DNA of 64,000 bases from Peptococcus simiae (lineage in GTDB: Bacteria > Bacillota > Peptococcia > Peptococcales > Peptococcaceae): the NCBI RefSeq assembly GCF_046097595.1, contig NZ_JBJUVG010000001.1, positions 248,001 through 312,000 of the forward strand, read 5' to 3'. The first letter of the stretch is position 1. Every line of letters starts with the position of its first letter. Below, piece by piece: positions 50,063 to 58,911 of this stretch. The notes below the pieces were generated by a model. It worked only from the letters and a program-made list of their open reading frames with translations, was not told the origin of the DNA and did no database searches. The translations under genes and the position numbers were made by a program.

Positions 50063-51261
50063 TAGTCCACCAGCTCCGGTGAGAAGTCTTCCCGCCAGGG
50101 GAGGCCCCACTTATTCAGGGCATCCATGAAGGGATCCGGATCGAATTCATCGACGGTGTAGACCCCGGGCCGTTCCCACTTGCCCTGGAGAACGAGCATG
50201 GCGCCAATCATGGCCGGCACCCCGGTGGTGTAGCTGACGGCCTGGCTGCCCACTTCCTTGTAGGCTTCCTGGTGGTCGCATACATTGTAGAGGTAGTAGG
50301 TCTTGTCCTTACCGTTTTGCTTGCCCTGGAAGATACAACCGATATTGGTTTTGCCAACGGTCCGGGGGCCCAGGGATGACGGGTCCGGTAAGACGGCCTG
50401 TAGAAATTGCAGGGGGATGATTTCCTGGCCCTGGAATTCAATCGGTTCAATGGAAGTCATGCCGACATTTTCCAGGCATTTTAAGTGGGTCAGGTAGCTT
50501 TCGCCGAAGGTCATAAAGAAGCGAATCCGTTTGAGGCCGGGGATATTTTTAGCCAGGCTTTCCAATTCTTCATGGTAAAGGAGGTACATGTCCTTCTTGC
50601 CCACTTGGTCAAAGTCGTATTCCCGTTTGATTTCCATCGGCTCGGTTTCGACCCATTCGCCATTTTCCCAGTAGCGGCCGTTGGCACTCACTTCCCGGAT
50701 GTTGATTTCCGGGTTGAAGTTGGTCGCAAAGGGATAGCCATGGTCGCCGCCGTTGCAGTCCAGGATATCGATGTAGTTGATTTCGTCAAATTCGTGCTTT
50801 AAGGCATAGGCCGCAAAGACCGAGGTGACCCCGGGATCAAAGCCGGACCCGAGGATTCCGGTAATGCCGGCTTCCTTGAACTTGTCCATGTAGGCCCACT
50901 GCCATTTGTATTCAAATTTAGCGGTGTCAGGATGTTCGTAGTTGGCCGTATCCAGATAATGGGTTTTCGTTGCCAGGCAGGCATCCATAATCGACAGGTC
51001 TTGGTAGGGAAGGGCCAGGTTGACGACAATGTCCGGTTGGTAGTCATTGATGAGGGCGATGAGCTCGTCCACATTGTCGGCATCGACCTGGGCGGTGGTT
51101 AACTTGGCTTTCGTATCCTTGCATCTGCTCACAATATCTTTACATTTGGATTCAGTGCGGCTGGCGACCATGACATCCGTAAATACATCATCATTCTGTG
51201 CCATCTTTTGCACAGCTACAGAAGCGACGCCACCGGCGCCAATCACTAGTGCTTTTCCCAT
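50062..51261 (-). CDS. Carboxynorspermidine/carboxyspermidine dehydrogenase
   Basis: This 399-residue saccharopine-dehydrogenase-like enzyme (CANSDH/CASDH) condenses aspartate semialdehyde with diaminopropane or putrescine using NADPH. It begins with the Rossmann motif VIGAGGVASVAVQKMA, followed by ASRTESKCKDI and LGSGFDPGVTSVFAAYAL. AGGAGGG lies before the ATG. It is transcribed with nspC and is coupled to it by the overlapping stop/start. A hairpin in the leader is described separately. Confidence 0.92.
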   Translation of the reverse strand: MGKALVIGAGGVASVAVQKMAQNDDVFTDVMVASRTESKCKDIVSRCKDTKAKLTTAQVDADNVDELIALINDYQPDIVVNLALPYQDLSIMDACLATKTHYLDTANYEHPDTAKFEYKWQWAYMDKFKEAGITGILGSGFDPGVTSVFAAYALKHEFDEINYIDILDCNGGDHGYPFATNFNPEINIREVSANGRYWENGEWVETEPMEIKREYDFDQVGKKDMYLLYHEELESLAKNIPGLKRIRFFMTFGESYLTHLKCLENVGMTSIEPIEFQGQEIIPLQFLQAVLPDPSSLGPRTVGKTNIGCIFQGKQNGKDKTYYLYNVCDHQEAYKEVGSQAVSYTTGVPAMIGAMLVLQGKWERPGVYTVDEFDPDPFMDALNKWGLPWREDFSPELVD

Positions 51262-51317
51262 AAAAACCCTCCTAAATTTGTCAAGTTCGGTGCTTTCTCC
51301 TAGTACTTACCCGATAA

Positions 51318-51352
51318 GGGCAGGCCACTACACCAGTGGTGCGGCCTGTATC
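51318..51352 (-). promoter_or_regulatory. Leader hairpin before the polyamine gene pair
   Basis: In the minus-strand leader, ACAGGCC pairs with GGCCTGC and an inner CACCACTGGTGTAGTG stretch pairs further. No T run follows at once, so it is not a plain terminator. The remaining intergenic bases up to 51569 hold the promoter of the next gene and no ORF. Confidence 0.35.
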
Positions 51353-51485
51353 TAGTTGCATTATAGCTAAACTGGCTTTCCGGCACAAGGGAGGAATGAG
51401 GGGGCCGGTGGCGCCCCCCGGCCTTGAGATTGATGGCGGCTATAGGCTCATAGATAAAGACAATTGCAGAAACCGGGCCTTTTCC

Positions 51486-51514
51486 GTGACATGTGTGACA
51501 ATTTAGATTATAAT
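51486..51514 (+). promoter_or_regulatory. Promoter of the arylsulfotransferase-like gene
   Basis: GTGACA (51486-51491) and a perfect TATAAT (51509-51514) with 17-base spacing. GTGACA is directly repeated nine bases later (51495-51500), which may be a regulator site. Confidence 0.6.
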
Positions 51515-51568
51515 GAGTTTAGTAGTAAATGATAAACTTGCTTAGACTTATAAAAGGAGTGGACTTTA

Positions 51569-53023
51569 GTGGGACAACCGTTTATTCACCCCACCGGGGT
51601 AACTATGTATGATCCTGAAAAATGCTGGAACGGGTACAACTTAGTTGCAGCAAAAGACGTAGGCGCTGTGCTCTTTGACATGCGCGGTGAAGTCGTTCGG
51701 GTATGGAAAGACTTAATGGGCTTCCCGAACAAGCTTTTACCCGGTGGTTATGTCATGGGGAGCCGGGGTCTTCGTGATGGCAAGTTCGGCTATCAGGACC
51801 AAATTGACCTAGTTCAAGTGGACTGGGACGGCAAGATCGTCTGGAAGTTCGACAAAAAAGAATACATCGAAGACGAAGGCAACGAACCCATGTGGATGGC
51901 TCGCCAACACCACGACTACCAACGGGAAGGGAACCCCGTGGGCTACTACGTCCCCGGCATGGAACCCAAGACCGATAGCGGGAACACCCTGATTCTGACC
52001 CACGAAACTGTTGAAAACAAACGGATTTCCGACCAGCGGCTCCTGGATGACGTCATCATCGAAGTCGACTGGGAAGGCAACATCGTTTGGGAATGGCGGG
52101 CCAGCGACCATTGGCGTGAATTCGACTTTAGTGACGCCGCTAAACTCGCCCTCTACCGCTACCCCAACATGCACTCCGTAGACGGTGGCGTCGGCGACTG
52201 GGTCCACCTCAACTGCGCCAGCTACCTGGGCCCCAACAAGTGGTATGACAAGGGCGATGACCGTTTCCATCCGGACAACATCATCTTCGACAGCCGGGAA
52301 GCCAACTTCATGTGCATCATCTCCAAAGAAACCGGCAAAGTCGTCTGGAAACTCGGCCCTGACTTCCAATCCAAAGAAGAACGTCGGATCGGCCAAATCA
52401 TTGGGCCCCACCACACCCACATGATCCCCAAAGGCCTGCCCGGTGAAGGCAACATCTTAATCTTCGACAACGGCGGTTGGTCCGGCTACGGCGTGCCCTC
52501 CAACATCGCCCCCAACGGGACCAAAGTCAACGTTATGGACCGGTCCCGCGTCCTGGAAATCAACCCCGTCACCAAGAAACTCGTCTGGGAACTGCGTGGC
52601 AGTGACATGATGGGCTACGGCGGCCCCGGCGTCAACGACTACCGCTTCTACAGCCCCCTGACCTCAGACGCCTGCCGTCTGCCCAACGGGAACACCTTCG
52701 TCACCGAAGGCGTTGGCGGTCGACTCTTCGAAGTGACCCCGGAAAAAGAAGTGGTCTGGGAATGGATCTCCCCCTTCGGTCCGGACGCCACCTACATCTA
52801 CTACCGTGGCTACCGCTACCCCTATGAATACGTGCCCCAGTTACCGAAACCGGACGAAACCCCGATTCCGAAACTGGACATCAAGAAATTCCGGGTACCC
52901 GGCGCCGCAGACTGCGAAGTGAAGAACGTTGTAGAAGTCGAAGGGACCTGGGGTTATCCTGACCACGTCCAATCCTGCGTATCTGCAGAAGACGACGATG
53001 ACGCCCCGTCCTCCCTCTTCTAA
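51569..53023 (+). CDS. Arylsulfate sulfotransferase-like protein without signal peptide
   Basis: This 484-residue protein is built of beta-propeller repeats (DWDGKIVWKF, DWEGNIVWEW, TGKVVWKLG, TKKLVWELRG, EKEVVWEWIS). It has the family segments GDWVHLNCASYL and HHTHMIPKG..GNILIFDNGG, which in ASST enzymes hold the His residues that take the sulfuryl group. Typical PAPS-independent ASSTs are exported; this one has no signal and begins GQPFIHPTGVTMYDPEKCWN, so it should be cytoplasmic. The start is GTG 51569 after AAAGGAG. Codons are mostly C-ending, suggesting high expression. Sulfate transfer between phenols is likely but unproven. Confidence 0.8.
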   Translation: MGQPFIHPTGVTMYDPEKCWNGYNLVAAKDVGAVLFDMRGEVVRVWKDLMGFPNKLLPGGYVMGSRGLRDGKFGYQDQIDLVQVDWDGKIVWKFDKKEYIEDEGNEPMWMARQHHDYQREGNPVGYYVPGMEPKTDSGNTLILTHETVENKRISDQRLLDDVIIEVDWEGNIVWEWRASDHWREFDFSDAAKLALYRYPNMHSVDGGVGDWVHLNCASYLGPNKWYDKGDDRFHPDNIIFDSREANFMCIISKETGKVVWKLGPDFQSKEERRIGQIIGPHHTHMIPKGLPGEGNILIFDNGGWSGYGVPSNIAPNGTKVNVMDRSRVLEINPVTKKLVWELRGSDMMGYGGPGVNDYRFYSPLTSDACRLPNGNTFVTEGVGGRLFEVTPEKEVVWEWISPFGPDATYIYYRGYRYPYEYVPQLPKPDETPIPKLDIKKFRVPGAADCEVKNVVEVEGTWGYPDHVQSCVSAEDDDDAPSSLF

Positions 53024-53050
53024 AAACCGGTATATTAAGACCGTAAACCC

Positions 53051-53078
53051 AACCTCCGGCCCAGCCGGAGGTTTTTTA
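53051..53078 (+). terminator. Terminator of the arylsulfotransferase-like gene
   Basis: AACCTCCGGC pairs with GCCGGAGGTT, followed by a T6 run. Confidence 0.92.
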
Positions 53079-53155
53079 TTTACCGGGCTGTTGCCGGACC
53101 GGCCCCTTTGGGTATGTTATATATGTCCATTAGATGAACTTGGGAGGCGATGATC

Positions 53156-53734
53156 ATGGATTTACAAAGCTTACTGGAAAAAAGACGGACCTACCGGAAA
53201 TTTGATGAATCTAAGCCCATCAGTGCTGAAGACCGGGAGGCTATCCTCCAGGCGGTGCAAACGGCTTCATCGGGGATGAACCGGCAGAGCCTGCGCTTTA
53301 TTTCTGTTGAAAGCCAAGAAAAAGTCAGCCGGGTTTTTGACCTGACCCATTGGGCAGCCAGCCTGCCGGCAGACCAGGGCCAGCCCAAGCCCGGCGAGCG
53401 GCCGGTTTATTTTGTAGCGGTGTGTGCCCATGAAAAATCCAGCCCCTTTGTAGATGTCGATAAGGGCCTGGCCATTTCCAATATGACCCTGGCCGCCATG
53501 GACCGGGGGATTGGCTCTTGTATCATTGGCAACTTTAACCATAAGAAGATGCAGGAGCTCTTAGATATTGGCGAAGGCTACACCTGTAACCTAGTGGTGG
53601 CTTTCGGTTACCCGACCATTACTTCTACCATTAAAGAAGTGGCTGCAGGGGAAGACCTGTCCTACTATTTAGATGATGATGGCCAATACATTGTTCCTAA
53701 GTTAAAAATAGAGGACCTTGTCCGTCGGGTATAA
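53156..53734 (+). CDS. Nitroreductase family protein
   Basis: This FMN-binding protein of about 192 residues starts LLEKRRTYRKFDESKPISAE and has AVQTASSGMNRQSLRFISVE and AMDRGIGSCIIGNF, all typical of the nitroreductase fold. ATG 53156 is preferred over 53150 because of its distance to GGGAGG (53141-53146). Substrate unknown. Compared with the gene at 5734 it is only distantly related. The phosphodiesterase gene follows closely and probably shares the transcript. Confidence 0.87.
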   Translation: MDLQSLLEKRRTYRKFDESKPISAEDREAILQAVQTASSGMNRQSLRFISVESQEKVSRVFDLTHWAASLPADQGQPKPGERPVYFVAVCAHEKSSPFVDVDKGLAISNMTLAAMDRGIGSCIIGNFNHKKMQELLDIGEGYTCNLVVAFGYPTITSTIKEVAAGEDLSYYLDDDGQYIVPKLKIEDLVRRV

Positions 53735-53758
53735 TGGTTGCTTGATCAGGAGGTATTC

Positions 53759-54265
53759 ATGAAAGTTGGTGTTTTATCAGACACACACGGGTCCCTTTAC
53801 CACACCAAGCGGGCCCTGTCTTACATGGAGGACTGTGACTATATCCTCCACCTCGGCGATGTCCTTTACCACGGTCCCCGAAACCCGGTTCACGATACCT
53901 ATGCACCGGCAGACCTAGCTGCCTACCTGTCTGACCGGCGGATTACCTTTGTGCGGGGCAATTGCGATGCAGATGTGGACCAGATGGTCATTGGCCAGGA
54001 CTTGACCCAAAAGGCCCGGGTCTGCCACTTTGGCCCCCTGGTCATTTACGCTGTCCATGGCTATGAAGAAAGCCTGGAAACCCGGATCCAGAGGGCTCTG
54101 GAAGCCGGGGCCAATGTCCTGGCCTGGGGCCATACCCATGTCAAAGTTCTGGAAGAAGTCGAGGGCCTGACCCTCTTGAACCCGGGCAGCACAACCCTGC
54201 CAAAAGACGGCAGCCATTCCTGTGCGGTCTATGACCAGGGCCGCTGGGGTTTTTACACCTGGTAG
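53759..54265 (+). CDS. Metallophosphoesterase, YfcE/MJ0936-like
   Basis: This 168-residue phosphodiesterase has the metal motifs GVLSDTHGS (D-x-H), LHLGDVLYHG (GD), VRGNCDADVD (GN-x-D), AVHGYE and LAWGHTHVK (GH-x-H), in the usual order. YfcE-type enzymes hydrolyse phosphodiesters with Mn2+; the natural substrate is not known. ATG 53759 follows AGGAGG. It lies 24 bases after the nitroreductase gene, and a terminator follows. Confidence 0.92.
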   Translation: MKVGVLSDTHGSLYHTKRALSYMEDCDYILHLGDVLYHGPRNPVHDTYAPADLAAYLSDRRITFVRGNCDADVDQMVIGQDLTQKARVCHFGPLVIYAVHGYEESLETRIQRALEAGANVLAWGHTHVKVLEEVEGLTLLNPGSTTLPKDGSHSCAVYDQGRWGFYTW

Positions 54266-54275
54266 ACCTTGGACC

Positions 54276-54308
54276 AAGGCCGGCTGATGGGGCCGGCCTT
54301 TTTTATTT
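54276..54308 (+). terminator. Terminator after the phosphodiesterase gene
   Basis: AAGGCCGGC pairs with GCCGGCCTT around a short loop, followed by T6. Confidence 0.92.
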
Positions 54309-54411
54309 ATGAGCGCCCGCAGGGGCAAAGCAGGGCCCTTATGGCGAAAGTGGCCAAAGGGGTATATAATAGATGGAAAGATAGTGCAAGTTTATTATAA
54401 AGGAGGTCACT

Positions 54412-54858
54412 ATGGCTGGCGGTTATGAAAAAATACTCGTCCCTTATGATGGATCTGAGGCCTCAGTAAAGGCCCTTGCCCAGGCTAAAATCCTACAGGA
54501 CATGTGTGGGGCCCGGATTACCCTCCTGGAGGTCTTGTCCAACGGCCTGTCGGGCCGGGACCAGGTCAACTACCATATGCTGGACCAGGTCCAGCCCCCT
54601 GACCCGGCCAGCTATCGGGCGGCTGAGGCTGACTTAAACCGGCTCAAGGCCGACTTCCCCCTGCCGGATAGGGTCCAGGTCCTTTTGGCTGAGGGGCCGG
54701 TTGCCTCGACCATTATCGAGACCATTGACCGGGAAGGCTATGACCTGGTCGTCATGGGGTCGGAAGGCCTGGGCCACGCCCTGAAACGGTTTCTCTTGGG
54801 ATCGGTGACCAAGTATGTTCTAGAACACGTGGATATTCCGGTTATGGTTCTCTCCTGA
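54412..54858 (+). CDS. Universal stress protein
   Basis: This 148-residue UspA-fold protein starts KILVPYDGSEASVKALAQAK and has the ATP-binding loop G-x2-G-x10-GS (GSEGLGHALKRFLLGS). Such proteins bind ATP and help survival under stress. It follows AAAGGAGG. A related copy lies 190 bases downstream, and an atypical pyruvate kinase after that, so the three may belong to one stress or energy response. Confidence 0.9.
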   Translation: MAGGYEKILVPYDGSEASVKALAQAKILQDMCGARITLLEVLSNGLSGRDQVNYHMLDQVQPPDPASYRAAEADLNRLKADFPLPDRVQVLLAEGPVASTIIETIDREGYDLVVMGSEGLGHALKRFLLGSVTKYVLEHVDIPVMVLS

Positions 54859-55055
54859 CCGGTTGTAAGCCGGCTGGCCCTTTATTATAATAGAAGCTAT
54901 AGAGCTTTATATGAGCTAAAAGGCATGGCCGGGGCAAGCGGATTTTTCTGATAAATGGAAAAAAGGCGGCCCTTGCCGCAGGCTTTGAGCAATGTCCGGA
55001 GACCGGCTGGCCGGCGCCTTGATCGAATCCATACCGGCAATGAAAGGTGGTAACT

Positions 55056-55484
55056 ATGATGAAGCATATTCTCCTACCGATAGACGGGTCTGAATGCGCC
55101 CTGCGGGCAGTCGCAGCGGCCAATGAAATGGCCCTGGCCTTTGGTGCCAAGGTGACCCTCCTCTACGTCATCCCCGACCCGCGTAAGGAAGGGGTCATCC
55201 AGGGGCAGGAGGCCATGATTTTAAGCGAAAGCAAGGCAGCCCCTCTGGCCCGGCAACATCTGGAAAAGGCCCAGAAAAGCCTTGACCCAGGTATTCAGAC
55301 CGCTATCTCCCTGCAAAAAGGGGTGGTCAGCCGGACCATTGAGAAAGAAGCGGCCTCGAATGACTATGACTTCATTGTCATGGGGACTGAAGGGATGGGG
55401 TCTGCTCTTAAAAGGCTGCTTTTGGGGAGCGTCACCCGGCACGTTTTAGAGCACGTTACCATACCTGTTTTAGTTATTCGTTAG
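55056..55484 (+). CDS. Universal stress protein, second copy
   Basis: This 142-residue UspA-fold protein starts HILLPIDGSECALRAVAAAN and has the loop GTEGMGSALKRLLLGS, almost the same as in the first copy, so the two probably arose by duplication. ATG 55056 follows AAAGGTGG. The pyruvate kinase-like gene begins 25 bases after its stop and is probably co-transcribed. Confidence 0.9.
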   Translation: MMKHILLPIDGSECALRAVAAANEMALAFGAKVTLLYVIPDPRKEGVIQGQEAMILSESKAAPLARQHLEKAQKSLDPGIQTAISLQKGVVSRTIEKEAASNDYDFIVMGTEGMGSALKRLLLGSVTRHVLEHVTIPVLVIR

Positions 55485-55508
55485 TCACAAGGGAGAAGAG
55501 GGGACACT

Positions 55509-57053
55509 ATGGCCAATAGCTATGACCTACAAGAACCGCAAGTACTGCTGGACGACCTCCTGGCCCTCCGCAAGGATGTATATGAAGAAGGTCAGGAAAT
55601 TTATAATGTTTGGGACAATACCATCGACCGGGATGAATTTAGGCCCAGTGCCTTAAATATGGCCTACTACATGGCCCTCCGCCGCCGCAATATCGTGGAC
55701 ATCCAGGAGGCCTTATCGGCCTATGGCCTGTCATCCCTGGGCCGGGCCGAGTCCCGGGTTATGCAAAACCTGGACGCCGTCACCCAGACCCTATCCATGG
55801 TGGCCGATGGCTGTGGCCGCGAATTGGACTATGCCGAGTTTACCGACCAATACCGGGGCCGGGAGTACCTGGAGGCCCAGAGCCTGGAACTCTTTGGCCA
55901 AAAGCCGGCTGAGCGGGACACCCATATCATGGTGACCCTGCCGCCGGAGGCCGCTACAGACGGCAAGTTTATCCGCCGTTTAATTGAGGCCGGGACCACC
56001 TGTCTGCGGATCAACTGTGCCCACGATAATCCGGAGGCCTGGATGGCCATGATTCGTCATGCCCGGAAGGCCGAGAAGGATACCGGCCGGTCTTTGAAAA
56101 TTTGCATGGACATTGCCGGCCCGAAAACCCGGATCCGCCAGCTGCTCAGTGCCCGTCAAAATCCAGTGGTCATCCCCGGTGACCGACTCTTTTTAACCGG
56201 CCGGACCATCCTGGAAAACTTTGCCGGCTGTGACCTGGTCATTTCCTGTACCCTGCCGGAAATGATCCCCTACCTGATGGAGGGGGACCATGTCTATATC
56301 GATGACGGCCGGGTCATTGGCCGGGTGGTCGAACGGCAGCGGGCCGGGGTCCTGGTGGAAATCGAAAAGGTCCTCAAGGAGAAGGGGGTCCGGCTGAAGG
56401 CCGAAAAGGGCCTCAACTTCCCGGATGCGGATATCCCCATTGATATCATCACCGACCAGGACCGGCAGGCCCTAGACTTCATCTGCCAATATGCTGATAT
56501 GGTGGCCGTCTCCTTTGTGAAAGACGCCCGTGACATGATCCTCCTGCAAAAGGAATTGGAAGACCGGCTGGGGGACCGGGCCGGGCAAATGGGGGTTATC
56601 GCTAAAATTGAAACCCTGGCCGGGGTTAACAACCTGCCGGAAATCATCGTCCAGGGGGCCGGGAAAAACCCCTTTGGGGTCATGATCGCCCGGGGGGACC
56701 TGGCCGTAGAAGTGGGCTATATTCGCTTGAGTGAACTCCAGGAAGAAATCCTGTGGATCTGCGAGAGTGGCTCCATTCCCGTGATCTGGGCCACCCAGGT
56801 CCTGGAAACCATGGTCAAGAGCGGGATCCCGACCCGGGCTGAAATGACCGATGCCGCGTCCAGCCGCCGGGCCGAATGCGTCATGATGAACAAGGGGCCC
56901 CATATCTTTGACGCCGTTGAAACCCTGGCGGCCGTCCATGAGAGGATGATGTACAATGTCAGTAAAAAGGCGGCCAAGCTCCGGGCCTTAAATATTGCCA
57001 TTAAGCTTTGGCCGGAAGCAGATGATTTGGAGGATAACCGTGACAGCCATTAA
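55509..57053 (+). CDS. Atypical pyruvate kinase-like protein without C-terminal domain
   Basis: Residues about 138-495 are the pyruvate kinase barrel: CLRINCAHDN (for RLNFSHG), MDIAGPKTR (for LDTKGPEIR), VIAKIETLAGVNNLPEII, MIARGDLAVEVG and WATQVLETMVKSGIPTRAEM. The catalytic Lys, metal-binding Glu and Asp, and Thr are kept. The Lys in GPKTR stands where K+-dependent enzymes have Glu, as in K+-independent enzymes; one K+ ligand Ser is Ala. The C-terminal regulatory domain is missing, and an N-terminal helical extension of about 135 residues is present. It may be a diverged kinase or have another phosphoenol substrate. It follows two stress proteins. Confidence 0.8.
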   Translation: MANSYDLQEPQVLLDDLLALRKDVYEEGQEIYNVWDNTIDRDEFRPSALNMAYYMALRRRNIVDIQEALSAYGLSSLGRAESRVMQNLDAVTQTLSMVADGCGRELDYAEFTDQYRGREYLEAQSLELFGQKPAERDTHIMVTLPPEAATDGKFIRRLIEAGTTCLRINCAHDNPEAWMAMIRHARKAEKDTGRSLKICMDIAGPKTRIRQLLSARQNPVVIPGDRLFLTGRTILENFAGCDLVISCTLPEMIPYLMEGDHVYIDDGRVIGRVVERQRAGVLVEIEKVLKEKGVRLKAEKGLNFPDADIPIDIITDQDRQALDFICQYADMVAVSFVKDARDMILLQKELEDRLGDRAGQMGVIAKIETLAGVNNLPEIIVQGAGKNPFGVMIARGDLAVEVGYIRLSELQEEILWICESGSIPVIWATQVLETMVKSGIPTRAEMTDAASSRRAECVMMNKGPHIFDAVETLAAVHERMMYNVSKKAAKLRALNIAIKLWPEADDLEDNRDSH

Positions 57054-57513
57054 AGAACTGGAGGACTTGCTTTTGGCCGTCCGGAATGAATCGCCGGATG
57101 ATTTTGCGGACTTTTTCTATGCCACAGCCTCAGATATCGGCACCAATTTTGATGATGCCGAGAGCTACTTTGACTTTATGGAACCGGCCCGGTTGACCGC
57201 CCGGTTAACCGACCTGGTCGCCGCCGGCATAGACGAAACCTTTTTAGTCCAGGCTATGCTGGACCATATGGGCCGGTGGCTGGCCGATGAGCCTCGCCGG
57301 GCCAGACGGCAGTGGCGGCACAACCGGGCCCAATTGGCCGATCCCGCCCTGCCCAAGCAAGTGAGAGAGATGACACAGGAGACCTTAGGCCGGTTAACGG
57401 CCGAAAAAGAGGAAGAGAACTGGCTGCGTTTAACGGCCAGATTTGAGAAGGAAAGGGCTGACCGCTTTTCCCTTCTCTTCTGGCAAAGCCGGGAAAGGGG
57501 AAATAATGGCTAA
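57040..57513 (+). CDS. Hypothetical helical protein
   Basis: This 157-residue soluble protein is rich in Arg, Glu and Leu and probably all-helical (for example RLTARLTDLVAAGIDETFLV). No domain is recognised. GTG 57040 lies just after GGAGG, so the gene overlaps the end of the pyruvate kinase-like gene by 14 bases; its own end overlaps the next gene by 8 bases. Such tight coupling suggests a shared function with the kinase-like and CDGSH proteins. Confidence 0.65.
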   Translation: MTAIKELEDLLLAVRNESPDDFADFFYATASDIGTNFDDAESYFDFMEPARLTARLTDLVAAGIDETFLVQAMLDHMGRWLADEPRRARRQWRHNRAQLADPALPKQVREMTQETLGRLTAEKEEENWLRLTARFEKERADRFSLLFWQSRERGNNG

Positions 57514-58216
57514 CGAAGAAAAGAAAATTATTGTTACAGAAGCAGGCCCCTATGAAATCCAAGGGAATATCCCCCTGTACAAGGAGGCCCTGCGGAAGAA
57601 TGAGGATGGCAGCCACCGCTGGGATGAGCGAGAGGCCCTTGAGTGCGCCGGTGACAGCTACCGGCTCTGCCGCTGTGGCCGGACCGATAAGCAGCCCTTT
57701 TGCGACGGCAGTCATGCCAAGGGCGACCGGCCCTTCAAGGGGACCATCCGGGCCCCCTTTGATACGGTAGAAGAGCGGGCTGTGGTCCTGGAAGGGGCCG
57801 GGGTCAACCTGCAGGATGACATTGACCTCTGCAGCTGGAGCCGCTTTTGCCATACGCCCCATGGCAAGGTCTGGGACCTCCTAGATAAAAGTGATGATCC
57901 GGAAGTCAAAGACTGGCTCATCCAGGGCTGCGTCGACTGCCCCAGTGGCCGGCTGACGGCCATTGACAAGGAAAGCGGAGAGCCCATTGAGCCGGACCTG
58001 CCCATGGAAATCGTCGTGACCCAGGACCCGGAAGAGGGCATTTCCGGCCCCCTTGTGGTCCGTGGCGGCATTCCCATTGAAAATGCCGACGGCCAGACCT
58101 GGGAAGTTCGTAACCGGGTCACCCTATGCCGGTGTGGCGGGTCCCACAACACGCCCTTCTGCGATGCCCGGCATAAGACGATTTCCTTTGACGATGGTGA
58201 CTTGCAGGCAGAATAA
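57506..58216 (+). CDS. CDGSH iron-sulfur domain protein
   Basis: This 236-residue protein has two CDGSH-type motifs: CRCGRTDKQPFCDGSH (about residues 53-68) and CRCGGSHNTPFCDARH (about 208-223). Each would bind a [2Fe-2S] cluster through three Cys and one His. Between them lies a region with further Cys (DLCSWSRFC and GCVDCPSG) that may hold another metal site. Members of this multidomain form are found in anaerobes, and their role in redox or iron handling is not known. It overlaps the previous gene by 8 bases. Confidence 0.88.
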   Translation: MANEEKKIIVTEAGPYEIQGNIPLYKEALRKNEDGSHRWDEREALECAGDSYRLCRCGRTDKQPFCDGSHAKGDRPFKGTIRAPFDTVEERAVVLEGAGVNLQDDIDLCSWSRFCHTPHGKVWDLLDKSDDPEVKDWLIQGCVDCPSGRLTAIDKESGEPIEPDLPMEIVVTQDPEEGISGPLVVRGGIPIENADGQTWEVRNRVTLCRCGGSHNTPFCDARHKTISFDDGDLQAE

Positions 58217-58230
58217 GGAGGCCGGACCAG

Positions 58231-58911
58231 GTGGCCAAGATACTTGTAGTAGAAGACGATGGGGTCATCCGGTCTCAGGTGGCAGCGGCCTTACAGGCCC
58301 ATGGCCATGTTGTGATTGAGCATGATGGCAGTCAGGACCCGGCAGCCCTTTGCCGGGCTGAAGGACCGGACCTCCTGGTGATGGATATTGGCTTATCCCG
58401 CAAAAACGGTCTCTACTGGTGTGAACTGATTCGGCGGCGGTCCAAGCTGCCGATTTTAATCGTTTCGGCCCGGCGGGAAGATGTAGACCTCATTACCGGC
58501 ATGGCTGTTGGGGCAGATGACTACCTGGCCAAGCCCTTTGCCCTATCGGTTTTTGTGGCCAAGGTGCAAGCCCTCCTGCGCCGGACCTATGACTATAATA
58601 CCGAACCTGTCCACTTAACCCTTGGCGACCTGGTTTTTTACCCGGAAGAGATGCGGGCTCTTGGGCCCCTGGGCCAGGTCGACCTTTCAGCGACGGAAGG
58701 GGCCATCCTGGCCCAACTGTTGCGGGCTGCCGGCGGTTTTGTAAGCCGGGAGGGGCTGGCCTTGAACCTTTGGGAGGGGGCCCACTTTATTGATGACAAT
58801 ACCCTGTCGGTCAATGTCAGCCGTCTGCGTAAAAAGTTAGAGGGGACCGGGGCCTCGGTAATGATTCAAACGAAAAAGGGATATGGCTATGGGATCATGG
58901 AAAAGGATTAA
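58231..58911 (+). CDS. Response regulator, BceR-like (OmpR family)
   Basis: This 226-residue protein has a receiver domain (KILVVEDDGVIRSQVAAAL, phospho-Asp in LLVMDIGLSRKNG, the Thr/Ser position in LIVSARRE, Lys in YLAKPF) and a winged-helix DNA-binding domain (about 125-224). It is the first gene of a BceRS-BceAB-type system; the kinase gene overlaps its end. The start is GTG 58231 after AAGGAGG. Confidence 0.92.
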   Translation: MAKILVVEDDGVIRSQVAAALQAHGHVVIEHDGSQDPAALCRAEGPDLLVMDIGLSRKNGLYWCELIRRRSKLPILIVSARREDVDLITGMAVGADDYLAKPFALSVFVAKVQALLRRTYDYNTEPVHLTLGDLVFYPEEMRALGPLGQVDLSATEGAILAQLLRAAGGFVSREGLALNLWEGAHFIDDNTLSVNVSRLRKKLEGTGASVMIQTKKGYGYGIMEKD

